Shown piece by piece: positions 8,016 through 17,097 of a stretch of 64,000 bases of DNA. The notes under the pieces were generated by a model. The model was not told the DNA's origin and searched no databases. It saw only the letters and a list, made by a program, of their open reading frames with translations. Each line of letters begins with the position of its first letter. Positions within the stretch are counted from its first letter, which is position 1. A program made the position numbers and the translations under genes. Source of the DNA: Vicinamibacterales bacterium (GTDB lineage: Bacteria > Acidobacteriota > Vicinamibacteria > Vicinamibacterales > SCN-69-37); NCBI GenBank assembly GCA_030827135.1, contig JAURFE010000001.1:876368-940367 (forward strand). Reading direction: 5' to 3'.

Positions 8016-8536
8016 TATGAAAGCTCGCGGGTCATCTCGACCATCGTGGGACTGAAGCCGTGTGCGGCAAACAGCTTGCGCGCCTTTTCGTTCGGCGCGG
8101 CGGTCCACAACAGAACGCGAGGCACGCCCTGTTCACGCAGCCAGGTGACGGCGGCCTCCAGCAGGCGCGGCCCCACGCCCGCTCCGCGCGCATCGTCGGT
8201 CACCAGCAGATCGTGAATGTAGCCCGCGCGTTCGCGGAGTTCCTTGAACGACTGCGGTTCGATGCCGGCGTAGACGTAGCCGGCGATGTCGCGTCTCCCG
8301 GGCTGACGCCCGGGCGCTTCATCAGATCGCTCCGCGACCAGCACGAGCATCGCAGGGTCCTGCAGTTGTGCATCGAGAAATTGCGCGTAGCCGTGTTCCG
8401 GCTGATCACCAGGCGCCATGAACCGGCGCTCGTTGAACGCAAAGTGAATACGCATCAACGACGCGCCAAGCAGCCCCAATGCAGGCAGGTCTCGTTGTTC
8501 GGCGCGGCGAATGATGACGCCGTCAGATTCGCTCAC
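8015..8536 (-). CDS. GNAT family N-acetyltransferase
   Basis: 173 residues from the GTG at 8536. This start is fixed by AGGAGGA located 4 nt upstream, inside the last codons of the symporter gene, so the two genes overlap by 14 nt. It has the GNAT fold: N-terminal IIRRAEQRDLPALG, the central strand IHDLLVTDDARGAGVG with the acetyl-CoA-binding R/G-x-G-x-G/A loop, and NEKARKLFAAHGF at the C-terminus. The acceptor substrate is unknown. A perfect inverted repeat (8297-8314) lies inside the gene and encodes APGRQPGRR in what is probably a surface loop. It is the middle gene of a symporter-GNAT-peptidase operon. Confidence 0.85.
   Translation of the reverse strand: MSESDGVIIRRAEQRDLPALGLLGASLMRIHFAFNERRFMAPGDQPEHGYAQFLDAQLQDPAMLVLVAERSDEAPGRQPGRRDIAGYVYAGIEPQSFKELRERAGYIHDLLVTDDARGAGVGPRLLEAAVTWLREQGVPRVLLWTAAPNEKARKLFAAHGFSPTMVEMTRELS
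8297..8314. repeat. CCCGGGC-TGAC-GCCCGGG inverted repeat inside the GNAT gene
   Basis: A perfect 7-bp inverted repeat with a 4-nt centre lying in frame within the acetyltransferase coding sequence. It encodes a Pro/Gly/Arg loop between two beta strands. It looks like an inserted palindromic unit, though chance cannot be excluded in such GC-rich DNA. Confidence 0.45.
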
Positions 8537-9887
8537 GAAATCCTCCTGCCAGATACAGCGCCACCGACGTGCCCAGTGACGTGATGAACGGATACGGCAA
8601 CGCGATTGCCGTTGCGCCCGCGTACGCGGCCAGTCCCCCAAGCAGGGTCACCACGGCAGCCCGAGCCCCGCCGTAGCGTGTGAACAGACCGAACGTCACC
8701 ACCACCAGCGTACCTGCCGTGCCGAATGACGACGACTCCTGCACCAGTTCGGCAACGCCGCGCCCCCCAAGGGCGAGATACAACGCCACGATGCCGAAGA
8801 ACAGCACGCCCATCCGCGCAAGCCGGAGCCTGGTCCGTTCGTCAGTCACCTTCAACAGGGGGCCGACCAGGTTGTGCGCCAGCAGGCCGCCGGCGACGAG
8901 CAGGATGGTGTCCACGGTGGAGAGAATCGCGGAGATGAGCGCGCCAAGGAACACCACGTACCCGGCCGTCGGCAGAAGTTCGAGAGCCAGGGCCGGAAGA
9001 AACTGCTCGGCATCCGGGAGGTTCGGGACCAGGCGCGCGGCGGCGAGGCCGAGCACGACAGGAATGACACCGATCAGGATGTACAAGCCGCCGGCCACCA
9101 CGGCCCCGTTGCGCGCGACCTCGGGGCTGCGCGCGGCGATCACGCGACTCAACAGTTCGACGGCCACGACCGACCCGGCGATCGGAATCGCGTACTCCTC
9201 AAGCATCCCGAAAAACGTCGGGGTGACCTCGGGGTTGACGATGGTGATGCGCGAGGGGTCGATGGCGGCGAGCGTGGCGGAGACTCCGCCCAGGGAGGTG
9301 ACGGCCACGGCCAGCAGGACACCGAGACCGAGGATCAGCACGGCCCCCTGGATCAGGTCGGTGATCGCATCTGCCAGCAGGCCGCCAAGCACGGTGTAGA
9401 CAATGCAGAACGCGGCGGCGATGGTGATGGCCATCCCGATCTCCATCGTGGTCACCGTCGTCAGGACCTGGCCGAAGCCGCGCAGCTGCGCGGCGGCCCA
9501 CAGGACGCCCGGGGGGATCAGCATCAGAGCCGCGACCTTCTCGACGCGCGGGTCGAATCGCTGCCGGAAAAAATCCGCCATCGTCGTCAGCTTCAGGCGC
9601 CAGATGGGAACGGCGAAGATGACGCCGGTGAGCATCAAGGTGATGCCGTAGGCAAAGGGCTCGGCTGAGGTCAGCGAGAAACCCTCTTCGTAGGCGCGGC
9701 CGGCCGACGCGATGCACGTCTCTGCACCGAACCATGTCGCGAAGATCGAGAAGATGGTGAGCGGGTAGCCGAGCCGCCGGCCCGCGACCAGGTAGTCGGA
9801 CTCCGTATGGATTTTCGGCGCCAGCCACGCCCCGATCGCCAACTGGATGGCCAGGTAGCCACCCAGGGCCAGTAACACCCAGTTCAC
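8523..9887 (-). CDS. Sodium:solute symporter (SSS family)
   Basis: 454 residues, with about 13 predicted transmembrane helices along the whole length. It has the SSS-family features: an N-terminal TM followed by ESDYLVAGRRLGYPLTIFSIFATWFGAET (TM1 region, residues 29-57) and the GGLLADAITDLIQGAVLI segment near residue 180. It catalyses Na+-coupled uptake across the inner membrane. The solute could be a sugar, amino acid, carboxylate or other small compound and cannot be deduced. The GTG start at 9887 (MNWVLLALGGY) opens the first TM directly. It overlaps the GNAT gene by 14 nt at the 3' end and is the first gene of a three-gene operon. The short spacer upstream leads to the tRNA gene on the other strand. 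Confidence 0.9.
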   Translation of the reverse strand: MNWVLLALGGYLAIQLAIGAWLAPKIHTESDYLVAGRRLGYPLTIFSIFATWFGAETCIASAGRAYEEGFSLTSAEPFAYGITLMLTGVIFAVPIWRLKLTTMADFFRQRFDPRVEKVAALMLIPPGVLWAAAQLRGFGQVLTTVTTMEIGMAITIAAAFCIVYTVLGGLLADAITDLIQGAVLILGLGVLLAVAVTSLGGVSATLAAIDPSRITIVNPEVTPTFFGMLEEYAIPIAGSVVAVELLSRVIAARSPEVARNGAVVAGGLYILIGVIPVVLGLAAARLVPNLPDAEQFLPALALELLPTAGYVVFLGALISAILSTVDTILLVAGGLLAHNLVGPLLKVTDERTRLRLARMGVLFFGIVALYLALGGRGVAELVQESSSFGTAGTLVVVTFGLFTRYGGARAAVVTLLGGLAAYAGATAIALPYPFITSLGTSVALYLAGGFRERI

Positions 9888-9922
9888 GGGCGCTAGTCTA
9901 CCCGGCCCGCAGGCGGATGGCG

Positions 9923-9944
9923 CCCAGGGGCTTCAGCCCATGGG
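9923..9944. repeat. CCCAGGGGCTTCAGCCC palindromic motif
   Basis: A short imperfect palindrome (CAGGGGCTTCAGCCC) between the symporter start and the tRNA. A near-identical palindrome (CAGGGGCTACAGCCCCTG) lies at 63387-63404 across the stop of the TolC-like gene. This suggests a small dispersed repeat family. Confidence 0.4.
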
Positions 9945-9960
9945 ATACACTGGGTCTCAG

Positions 9961-10038
<78 letters not shown>

Positions 10039-10124
10039 TTCCCGCCTTTTTTACCGCTCTTTTACGTCCGCGCGTTAACCGCGGGTCTTCCGGCGTCGTC
10101 ATATCTGACAGAACGGAACGCGGT

Positions 10125-10202
10125 ATGCGACTCAACATTGTGCTCATCGTGATTGGCGTGGTGCTGGCCCTGGGCGGACTCAGTCTGCTGGCGGCCTCAT
10201 AG
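10125..10202 (+). CDS. Possible 25-residue membrane peptide
   Basis: A short ORF between the tRNA and the hydrolase gene. It encodes an almost entirely hydrophobic peptide (MRLNIVLIVIGVVLALGGLS, then LLAAS), enough for one transmembrane helix. There is no clear Shine-Dalgarno sequence. Such orphan TM peptides occur in real genomes, but by sequence alone this could be chance. Confidence 0.25.
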   Translation: MRLNIVLIVIGVVLALGGLSLLAAS

Positions 10203-10257
10203 CCGGCGCCAAGCACCGCGTGCAGATCGCCCTGCCGCGTGTGACAATGGCGCCACC

Positions 10258-11349
10258 ATGCGCACGTTCAGACTCCTTCTCGTAGTGGTGGTGGCAGCCG
10301 TGTTCGTGGCGGCGCCGCTGGCTCAGACGCCGGCCCAGCCGGCAGCGCCCCAGGTCACCGAGGGCGATTTCATTGTACGGAACTACACGTTCCAGTCGGG
10401 TGAGGTGTTACCCGAGGTCCGGCTGCACTATCGCACGCTGGGCACACCACGCCGGGATGCGGGCGGCCAGGTCACCAACGCCGTGTGGATTGGCCACGGC
10501 ACGGGCGGCACCGGCACACAGTTTTTGTCGCGCAACTTCTCCGGTGAGCTCTTCGGCCCCGGACAACCGCTGGATGTGACGCAGTACTACATCATCTTGC
10601 CCGACCACATCGGCCACGGAGCCTCGAGCAAACCGTCGAACGGCCTGCGCGCGAAGTTCCCGAAGTACGGGTATCGCGACATGATCGACCTGCAGTACCG
10701 GCTCGTCACCGAGGGGCTCAAGGTCAACCACCTGCGCCTGGTGATGGGCACATCCATGGGCGGCATGCACGCGTGGCTCTGGGGGCAGATGCATCCGGCG
10801 TTCATGGATGCGCTGCTGCCGCTCGCGAGCCTGCCCACACAAATTTCCGGCCGGAACCGCGTGTGGCGCCGGGTGTTGATCGACGCCATCCGGAACGACC
10901 CGGCGTGGGACAACGGCAACTACACGACGCAGCCGCCGAGTCTGCGCGTCGCCGCACAGATGTTGTGGCTGGCGAGCAGCAATCCGGTGCGGCGACAGAA
11001 CGAAGGCCCGACACTCGCGGATGCCGATCGTGTCCTGGACAACTACGTCGCCAACTACATCAAGACGGCCGACGCCAACGATGTGCTCTATTACTTCGAA
11101 GCGTCACGCGACTACGACCCAGGGCCCGGCCTCGAGAAGATCGTCGCCCCACTGGTTGCGATCAACTTCGCTGACGACATCATCAACCCGCCGGAACTGG
11201 GCATCTTCGAACGTGAGACCGCGCGAGTAAAACGCGGCCGCGCGGTCACCTATCCCGCCACCGAGCGCACCGCCGGCCACGGCACCCACACCATGGCGGC
11301 GGTCTGGAAGGACGAACTCGTGCGACTGTTAAAAGACACTGCACGGTGA
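10258..11349 (+). CDS. Exported alpha/beta hydrolase, MetX/homoserine-acetyltransferase-like
   Basis: 363 residues from the ATG at 10258 (MRTFRLLL). A Sec signal peptide (LLLVVVVAAVFVAAPLAQT) ends near residue 24. The mature part is an alpha/beta hydrolase related to the homoserine O-acetyltransferase group: LPEVRLHYRTLG, the HIGHGASS oxyanion region, nucleophile elbow GTSMGGMHA (Ser at about 165), a candidate acid in NFADDIINPPE (about 305) and the catalytic His in GHGTHTMA (about 340). Because it is exported and lies in no methionine gene cluster, a periplasmic esterase or acyltransferase role is likelier than methionine synthesis. It appears monocistronic, and a palindromic repeat follows at once. 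Confidence 0.8.
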   Translation: MRTFRLLLVVVVAAVFVAAPLAQTPAQPAAPQVTEGDFIVRNYTFQSGEVLPEVRLHYRTLGTPRRDAGGQVTNAVWIGHGTGGTGTQFLSRNFSGELFGPGQPLDVTQYYIILPDHIGHGASSKPSNGLRAKFPKYGYRDMIDLQYRLVTEGLKVNHLRLVMGTSMGGMHAWLWGQMHPAFMDALLPLASLPTQISGRNRVWRRVLIDAIRNDPAWDNGNYTTQPPSLRVAAQMLWLASSNPVRRQNEGPTLADADRVLDNYVANYIKTADANDVLYYFEASRDYDPGPGLEKIVAPLVAINFADDIINPPELGIFERETARVKRGRAVTYPATERTAGHGTHTMAAVWKDELVRLLKDTAR

Positions 11350-11359
11350 GTAGCGAGGT

Positions 11360-11416
11360 GCATGTAGGGCGTTGTAGTGCGCCGTGATGGCGCGCTCAAA
11401 CCCAGCGCGCCCTGCA
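11360..11416. repeat. TACGTAGGGC-family palindromic repeat (copy 1, partial)
   Basis: The outer arms are ATGTAGGGCG and CGCCCTGCAT (one mismatch). Inside is an intact 8-bp hairpin GGCGCGCT (11389-11396) / AGCGCGCC (11404-11411) with loop CAAACCC, and a shortened second hairpin ending TTGTAGTGCGCC. It is the same architecture as the complete copies at 41968-42070 and 58626-58687, with 7 nt missing from the first hairpin. Confidence 0.8.
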
Positions 11417-11477
11417 TCAACTCGCGCACGGCCCGCGCTCCCCGTGGCGTCTTCGTCTCGCCGAGCGAATCGAGTCG

Positions 11478-11708
11478 GTGCCGGTACAACGCCTCATCAT
11501 CGGTGCGATTGTCATCGACGCCGTGGGCCTGGGGCTCAACCTCTTCATCGGCATCATCGTCTCGACGATGCAGGAGCTGTCGGTCCTGCCCGACCAGACC
11601 GAGGCCAACCGTGAAACCCACGAACTCCTCGAACGCATCGAAGGGGACCTGGCCGCCTTGCGGAAACAGATCCGCAGCAGCTCCCTCAGCGGGCCCACCA
11701 ATACGTAA
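11478..11708 (+). CDS. Small membrane protein with a helical tail
   Basis: 76 residues from a GTG. Residues 5-30 form one transmembrane helix (LIIGAIVIDAVGLGLNLFIG). Residues 35-68 are a charged amphipathic helix, probably a short coiled coil. The gene converges with the DUF5916 gene and overlaps its stop by 23 nt. No family was recognised. The membrane helix followed by heptad-like spacing makes a chance ORF unlikely, but the start is uncertain. Confidence 0.5.
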   Translation: MPVQRLIIGAIVIDAVGLGLNLFIGIIVSTMQELSVLPDQTEANRETHELLERIEGDLAALRKQIRSSSLSGPTNT

Positions 11709-13920
11709 CCTTCACCGCCAGTGAGCGCCCGCGCGTCCGCAAATCGCGGGGGCCCGGCGCATCCGTCTCCCATCCCTGGTTGTAGACGATGTAGAGGTCG
11801 CTGCCGGGGCGATAGATGTACCAGAACAGCAGGTTGAGGCTGGAGGTGCGCGTGGTGTCGTTGTACTGGACGAAGCTCTTGACGAACAGGTCGGGCGAAA
11901 ACGAATAACTCACCCGCGTGCTGAGCACGTTGGTGATGTACGGCGCAGCGCCAGGCAGCACGATCCGGTTGCGGGTGTAGAAGTTCTCAAGCAGGAGCGT
12001 GTCTTTCGGTATCAGGGAGACCTCGGCCCGGTACGTCTGTTTGTCGCCGTTGTAGTAACCGCCGATATCGACACTCGCGGTTCCGTACACGCGTCTGGAC
12101 TGCACCGAGGTGTAGGACCCGCGCACGTTGCGCCAGGCGTAGCCCCCGCGCGCGAGCACGGTGCCCGCCGTGGTCCAGTCAGCCGGCAGGTTGTCGAAAT
12201 GTGAATCGACACTGACACGAACGACGGAGCTGTCCTGTCGCGTCAGGCTGACATCCAGCCCGGTGCTCTGTGATTCCTTCCGGCCCGCGTGGTTCTCGAA
12301 GTACGACGTATCGACGTTCAGTCGCAGCTGGCGCACGCCCGGCCACGCCGGCCTGGGGGCCCATGCCGCCTGGGCCTGCACGTTGCGGATGTCGGTGCGG
12401 GGCACGAAGCCCATCTCCGCATTAAATCGCTCGCCGATATCGGCGTACGTCACCGACGCGTCAAAGACATCCGCCGTCCACTTCGCCTTGGTGAGTGCGG
12501 CCCAGTCCTTGCCGCGCCGGCCGGGGTTGAACGTCTTCGCCGCGAACGCGACCCACTCGAGGTGTTTGCCGAACGTGAAGATCCCATCGAGTCCGATGGC
12601 GCGATGGTCCGGGCGCCCGCCACCGGTGCGATTCACCACGATGCCCCCAATCGTGGATTTCGACAGCACGTCCTGCTTGACGCGCACGACCGAGTAGTTC
12701 GCCCGGGGCATCGGCGTGGTCCCGACCGTGGCGGCATCCGTGGTGATGCTCATGGCGCCGATGGTGGTGTGGCCGGTGCGGCCGGTCACCCGCGCACCGC
12801 CGAGAATCGGCACCTCTCGTCCTTCCTGCAGACCGATGCGCCGGCTGTAGAAGAGTGACAGGAGGCCCGCGCCCACACCGGAGCCGGCGTTCTGGCTGTA
12901 GTCGAAGATGCCCGCGCCTTCGGTGAAGAACTGCCGCTTCTCCGGGAAGAAGAGACTGAACCGCGACAGGTTGACGACCTCCTGATCGGCCTCCACGTGC
13001 GCGAAGTCCGTGTTGTAGGTGAAGTCCGCGTTGAAACTCTGCGACAACCCGACGCGCAGGTCGAAGCCGACTTCCTTCGTCGTCCTTGTCGGCGTCCCGG
13101 CGTCGTAGTTCCGGGAGACGTGCGGACTGGCAAACGGCACAAACTCCAGGCGCCGCCTGGGCTGCAGCCCGCGCAGACCGGTGAGCAGGCCCGAGGCCGA
13201 CATGCGCGCGAACCCGAGCGCCAGCCATTCGCGGGGATAGGGCACCCAGTAGGACTCTTCGTTCTTGCGGATGATGATCCGGCAGATGTTCAGCCCCCAG
13301 ACCGTGTCGCCCGGGCCGCCGGCGAATCGCAACTGGCTGAGGGGTATCGCAATTTCGACGTACCAGCCCTTGTCATCGATCGTGGTGCGATTCTCCCAGA
13401 CCGCGTTCCAGTCGTAATTGATCGTCCGCCCCTCCTCCACCGAGTGCGCATCCTTGAGCGCGCCCAGAGGATTGGTCGAGAAATAAAACGCGTTGCGATG
13501 GTCGTGAAACGTGTCGAGCACAATCTTCAGCTGGTCGCCCTTGCGCAGCCCTGAATCGCGCTTCAGTTCGCTCGCGATGATGCCGTCGGGGTCCGAGTCG
13601 TACGCCCATACGCCGAAGTAGAGGGTCTTGTCGTCATACAGAATCCTGAACTCCGTCCGCTCGGTGCTTTCCCAGCCGAACTGCGGCTCCCGTTGCACGA
13701 ACCGCCCCTGCACCGGCGCCAACGCCCACTCGGCATCATCAAGCCGGCCGTCGACCTTCGGCGCTCTGCCGTCGGGCAGTCGCGCGGCGATCGCCTTGAA
13801 GGTATGTGGATCAATTGTGGTGATGTCGGTGACGACCGGCCCCTGCGCAGCGGCGGAAGACGCGAAGCGCAACAGGCCGAACACCCAGCATCCCACCACA
13901 ACGACCCAACGACGACTCAT
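11686..13920 (-). CDS. DUF5916 outer-membrane protein with N-terminal CBM9-like domain
   Basis: 744 residues from the ATG at 13920 (MSRRWVVVV). The frame stays open upstream, but the signal peptide starts here. The domains are: signal peptide (1-27); a carbohydrate-binding-module-9-like sandwich (about 45-240) beginning APKVDGRLDDAEWALA and including LYFGVWAYDSD; then a DUF5916 region of repeated amphipathic strands (about 250-744) ending in an aromatic-rich segment (YIVYNQGW ... KVTYWWAR). The final aromatic strand is typical of an outer-membrane beta-barrel. DUF5916 proteins are common in Acidobacteriota and Bacteroidota and are thought to be outer-membrane proteins of unknown substrate. 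It is transcribed alone. Confidence 0.85.
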   Translation of the reverse strand: MSRRWVVVVGCWVFGLLRFASSAAAQGPVVTDITTIDPHTFKAIAARLPDGRAPKVDGRLDDAEWALAPVQGRFVQREPQFGWESTERTEFRILYDDKTLYFGVWAYDSDPDGIIASELKRDSGLRKGDQLKIVLDTFHDHRNAFYFSTNPLGALKDAHSVEEGRTINYDWNAVWENRTTIDDKGWYVEIAIPLSQLRFAGGPGDTVWGLNICRIIIRKNEESYWVPYPREWLALGFARMSASGLLTGLRGLQPRRRLEFVPFASPHVSRNYDAGTPTRTTKEVGFDLRVGLSQSFNADFTYNTDFAHVEADQEVVNLSRFSLFFPEKRQFFTEGAGIFDYSQNAGSGVGAGLLSLFYSRRIGLQEGREVPILGGARVTGRTGHTTIGAMSITTDAATVGTTPMPRANYSVVRVKQDVLSKSTIGGIVVNRTGGGRPDHRAIGLDGIFTFGKHLEWVAFAAKTFNPGRRGKDWAALTKAKWTADVFDASVTYADIGERFNAEMGFVPRTDIRNVQAQAAWAPRPAWPGVRQLRLNVDTSYFENHAGRKESQSTGLDVSLTRQDSSVVRVSVDSHFDNLPADWTTAGTVLARGGYAWRNVRGSYTSVQSRRVYGTASVDIGGYYNGDKQTYRAEVSLIPKDTLLLENFYTRNRIVLPGAAPYITNVLSTRVSYSFSPDLFVKSFVQYNDTTRTSSLNLLFWYIYRPGSDLYIVYNQGWETDAPGPRDLRTRGRSLAVKVTYWWAR

Positions 13921-13997
13921 GCGGCTGCATTCTGACCGATCGGCCCCCACAGTGCCAGCGGGTCGCACCCGCACAGGCCGCACAGTATGATGCCGCC

Positions 13998-15197
13998 GTG
14001 CCGACCCGCCGAACCGTCCTGAAGCTCGCCACCGCCCCTTTTCTGCTTGGTGCCCCGGCGTTCCACGCGCAACCGCGGCACGTGGTCGTCGTCGGCGCCG
14101 GCGCATTCGGCAGCTGGACGGCGCTCTGGCTGGCCCGCCGGGGGGCGCGGGTCACCATCGTCGACGCCTGGGGGCCCGGCAACATGCGGTCCAGTTCCGG
14201 CGGCGAGACGCGGGTCATACGCGGGTCCTACGGCGATCGCGCCATCTACACACGGATGGCGGCGCGTGCGCTGCGCCTCTGGCGGGAGTACGAGCAGGAA
14301 TCGGCGCGGCGATTCTTCGTCAGAACCGGCGCTCTCTGGATGTTCGGGACGGACGACACCTTCGCCACGACGTCGGCACGGCTGATGGCGGCTGAGGGCT
14401 TGCCGGCCGAACGCCCCACACTGGAGGAGGCGCGACAGCGATGGCCCCAGATCGACTTCACCGGCGTGACCTCGCTCATGTTCGAGCAGGAGGCGGGCTA
14501 CCTCCTCGCGCGTCAGTCGTGTGCCCACGTCGTGGACCGCGCGAAGGCGCTTGGCGCAGACTACCGTGTGGCGTCGGCGCGGCCGGCGGAACCCGGGGGA
14601 ACGATGACGAGACTCGCGCTCGAAGGCGGTGGATCGATCGAAGCCGACGCATTTGTCTTCGCCTGCGGACCGTGGCTGGGACGGCTCTTCCCAGGGGTTG
14701 TCGGCGCACGCGTGCGCGCCACGCGGCAGGAAACGTTCTACTTCGGGGCACCGCAGGGAGACACACGATTCGGCGAGGATCAATTGCCTGTGTGGGTGGA
14801 CTACGGCGAACGCCTCGTCTACGGCGTGCCGGGAAACGCGCACCGCGGATTCAAGATCGCCGACGACACCCCGGGCCCGCCGTTCGATCCGACAGACGGC
14901 GACCGCGCCACAACCCCGGCCCAGATTGACGCCGCCCGCGCGTTCCTCCGTCGCAGGTTCCCGGCCCTGGCCGACGCGCCCATGCTCGGCGGCGAGGTCT
15001 GCCAATACGAGAACTCCCCGGACTCACACTTCATCGTCGACCGGCATCCCGCCGCAGAGAATGTATGGCTGGTCGGGGGCGGATCAGGACACGGATTCAA
15101 GATGGGGCCCGCGCTTGGTGAGATGGTCGCCACCCTGGTGCTGACTGACGGCACGCCCGATCCGCAACTGCGCCTGGCACGATTCGACCGGAAGTGA
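13998..15197 (+). CDS. Tat-type FAD-dependent amine oxidase, sarcosine/N-methyltryptophan oxidase-like
   Basis: 399 residues, GTG start. A twin-arginine-like leader (TRRTVLKLATAPFLLGAPAF) precedes the dinucleotide fold VVVVGAGAFGSWTALWLARR (GxGxxG at about 34-39). SSGGETRVIRGSYGD near residue 72 matches the FAD-binding loop of monomeric sarcosine oxidase and MSOX-type enzymes. The C-terminal SPDSHFIVDRHP and GGGSGHGFKMGPALG segments complete the DAO fold. It should oxidise a secondary amine or N-methyl amino acid in the periplasm, with FAD loaded before export. The stop overlaps the start of the following DUF885 gene (GTGA), so the two are co-translated. Confidence 0.8.
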   Translation: MPTRRTVLKLATAPFLLGAPAFHAQPRHVVVVGAGAFGSWTALWLARRGARVTIVDAWGPGNMRSSSGGETRVIRGSYGDRAIYTRMAARALRLWREYEQESARRFFVRTGALWMFGTDDTFATTSARLMAAEGLPAERPTLEEARQRWPQIDFTGVTSLMFEQEAGYLLARQSCAHVVDRAKALGADYRVASARPAEPGGTMTRLALEGGGSIEADAFVFACGPWLGRLFPGVVGARVRATRQETFYFGAPQGDTRFGEDQLPVWVDYGERLVYGVPGNAHRGFKIADDTPGPPFDPTDGDRATTPAQIDAARAFLRRRFPALADAPMLGGEVCQYENSPDSHFIVDRHPAAENVWLVGGGSGHGFKMGPALGEMVATLVLTDGTPDPQLRLARFDRK

Positions 15198-16957
15198 AGG
15201 ACATGTTGATGATGCGACGTCTGACCGGATCCATGGTCCTGCTGCTTGCGCTGTGCGCGGCTGCCGTGCCGCTGGCCATGCCCGCCGGCCAACCACACGC
15301 CGAACTGGCGCGCCTCGCCGAAGAATTCCGCGCGCGAAGCGGACCTGGGTTCTGGGGCGACACCACGGGGCCACTGGTCCGCGAACGGCTGCGCGAATTG
15401 TCCGCCTCGGCCGCGACCGACGACGCCCGCTGGGCGGCCGGCTTCCTCGAGCGTGTGAACACCATTACGCCGGAGACACTCACCCACGAAGATTGGGTCA
15501 CCTGGTCACTGCTGCGCTGGGAAGCCGCGTTGGGGGCCGCGCACGGAGAGTTCTACTGGCAGGAGGTGCCGATCGCACCGTACTCGACCCCGCTCCGGAC
15601 GGTGGCGACCGGATTCGCTGCGGCCGCACTGAAGACCGCAGATGAACGCCTGCGGTATCTCGATGGCCTTCATCAGCTGCCGACGATGCTGGCGCAGATC
15701 GAGACCAAACTGCGCGGGCAGATGGCGCGCGGCATCGTGCTTCCGGCCGCGCAGGTGGACGCGATCGTCCCGATGATTCGATCATTTGCGGCGGCTCCCG
15801 CGGCCTCACCGTTTGCCGTGCCGCGGGCGCGACTCGAGACCGTGCCGCCGGATGCCCGGGAGGGCTTTGCGGCATCGGTCGGCGACGCCATCGCGACCTC
15901 CGTCACCCCGGCGTTTGAACGCCTCGCGGCCTTCGTCGATGGCCCGTACCGTCGGCTCGCAGGCGACCGTGTGGGCGTCGGACACTATCCGGAGGGGGAG
16001 CGGTACTATCGCTTCCTGATCAGGCTGCATACGGGCCTTGACCTGAGCGCGCAGCAGATTCACGCCATCGGCCTGGAGGAAGTCGCCCGGCTCGAGCGGG
16101 AACTGGATGCCGCCAGACGGGAGGCGGGGTTCGCAGGGTCGATCGGGGAATTCCGGACGTTCCTGAAAACCAACGCGCGGTTCTTTCCGACGCAGCCCGA
16201 GCAGATGGGTGACGCCTTGATGGCCGCTGCGGCGCGTATCGAGCCGATGCTCGGGGAGTGGTTCCTCGAGCGCCCGACGGCGCCGTACGGCGTCAGGCGC
16301 CTCTCGCCCGCCCTCGAGCCGGTGATGACGTACGGCTACTACCAGCGTCCGACCCCTCCGCAGGATCCCGGCGGCTACTACCTGTTCAACGGATCAAAGC
16401 TTGAAGAGCGATCGATGCTCAACGCGGCAGCGCTGTCGTATCACGAGTTGGTGCCCGGGCATCACTTCCAGGTCGCGCTGACGCTTGAGAACGGTCGCCT
16501 GAGTGAGTTCCGAAAAAACGCGATGTACACCGCCTTTGTCGAGGGCTGGGCCGAGTATGCGTCGGACCTCGCGGGGGAGATGGGGATGTATGAGGCCCCC
16601 TACGATCGTGCCGGACGGATTTCGATGGATCTGTTCCTCTCGACCCGCCTGGTCGTCGACACGGGCATGAACGCGCTCGGCTGGAGCCGTGAGCGCGCCA
16701 TGGACTACATGCGCGCGCACACCTTTGAATCCGAGACCCAGATTCAGACCGAGTCGCTTCGTTACTCGACGGACTTGCCGGGGCAGGCGCTCGCCTACAA
16801 GATGGGGAGCCGGACCATACGGGACCTGCGCGATCGCGTGCGCGCGGACCTCGGCCCCGCGTTTGACATCCGCCGCTTCCATCAGGCCATCCTTGGCCAT
16901 GGCGCCATGCCGCTCGGCGTGCTGGAACAGCACGTCTGGCGCACGATGCGGCGATGA
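15194..16957 (+). CDS. DUF885 family exported peptidase-like protein (copy A)
   Basis: 587 residues if translation starts at the GTG that overlaps the previous stop; an ATG three codons later (15203) is the likelier initiator. A signal peptide (GSMVLLLALCAAAVPLAMP) precedes a mostly helical domain. The family signature YHELVPGHHFQV at about 415-426 has the HE...HH pattern of a zinc site, and EGWAEYASDLAGEMG follows about 40 residues later and supplies another acidic ligand. DUF885 proteins are predicted metallopeptidases of the M32/M3-like gluzincin clan; no substrate is known. It forms an operon with the upstream FAD oxidase. One of three intact DUF885 genes in this window. Confidence 0.85.
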   Translation: MKDMLMMRRLTGSMVLLLALCAAAVPLAMPAGQPHAELARLAEEFRARSGPGFWGDTTGPLVRERLRELSASAATDDARWAAGFLERVNTITPETLTHEDWVTWSLLRWEAALGAAHGEFYWQEVPIAPYSTPLRTVATGFAAAALKTADERLRYLDGLHQLPTMLAQIETKLRGQMARGIVLPAAQVDAIVPMIRSFAAAPAASPFAVPRARLETVPPDAREGFAASVGDAIATSVTPAFERLAAFVDGPYRRLAGDRVGVGHYPEGERYYRFLIRLHTGLDLSAQQIHAIGLEEVARLERELDAARREAGFAGSIGEFRTFLKTNARFFPTQPEQMGDALMAAAARIEPMLGEWFLERPTAPYGVRRLSPALEPVMTYGYYQRPTPPQDPGGYYLFNGSKLEERSMLNAAALSYHELVPGHHFQVALTLENGRLSEFRKNAMYTAFVEGWAEYASDLAGEMGMYEAPYDRAGRISMDLFLSTRLVVDTGMNALGWSRERAMDYMRAHTFESETQIQTESLRYSTDLPGQALAYKMGSRTIRDLRDRVRADLGPAFDIRRFHQAILGHGAMPLGVLEQHVWRTMRR

Positions 16958-17097
16958 CCGACCGGGAAAAGGGGGCATACGGTCGCTCGGATCCGGGGGC
17001 ATGGGGGTCGTGGATGAGGCGGAGGACACCCGCCTGGGCCGCCGGGAACCGGCGTATCCTGCGCGCGCGTCGGCCACGACGGCCGATCGCCACCCCC

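Noticed and set aside
10125-10202. Toxin-like peptide of a type I toxin-antitoxin system
   Set aside because: No antisense RNA promoter, no repeat and no charged C-terminal end seen. Kept only as a low-confidence possible peptide.
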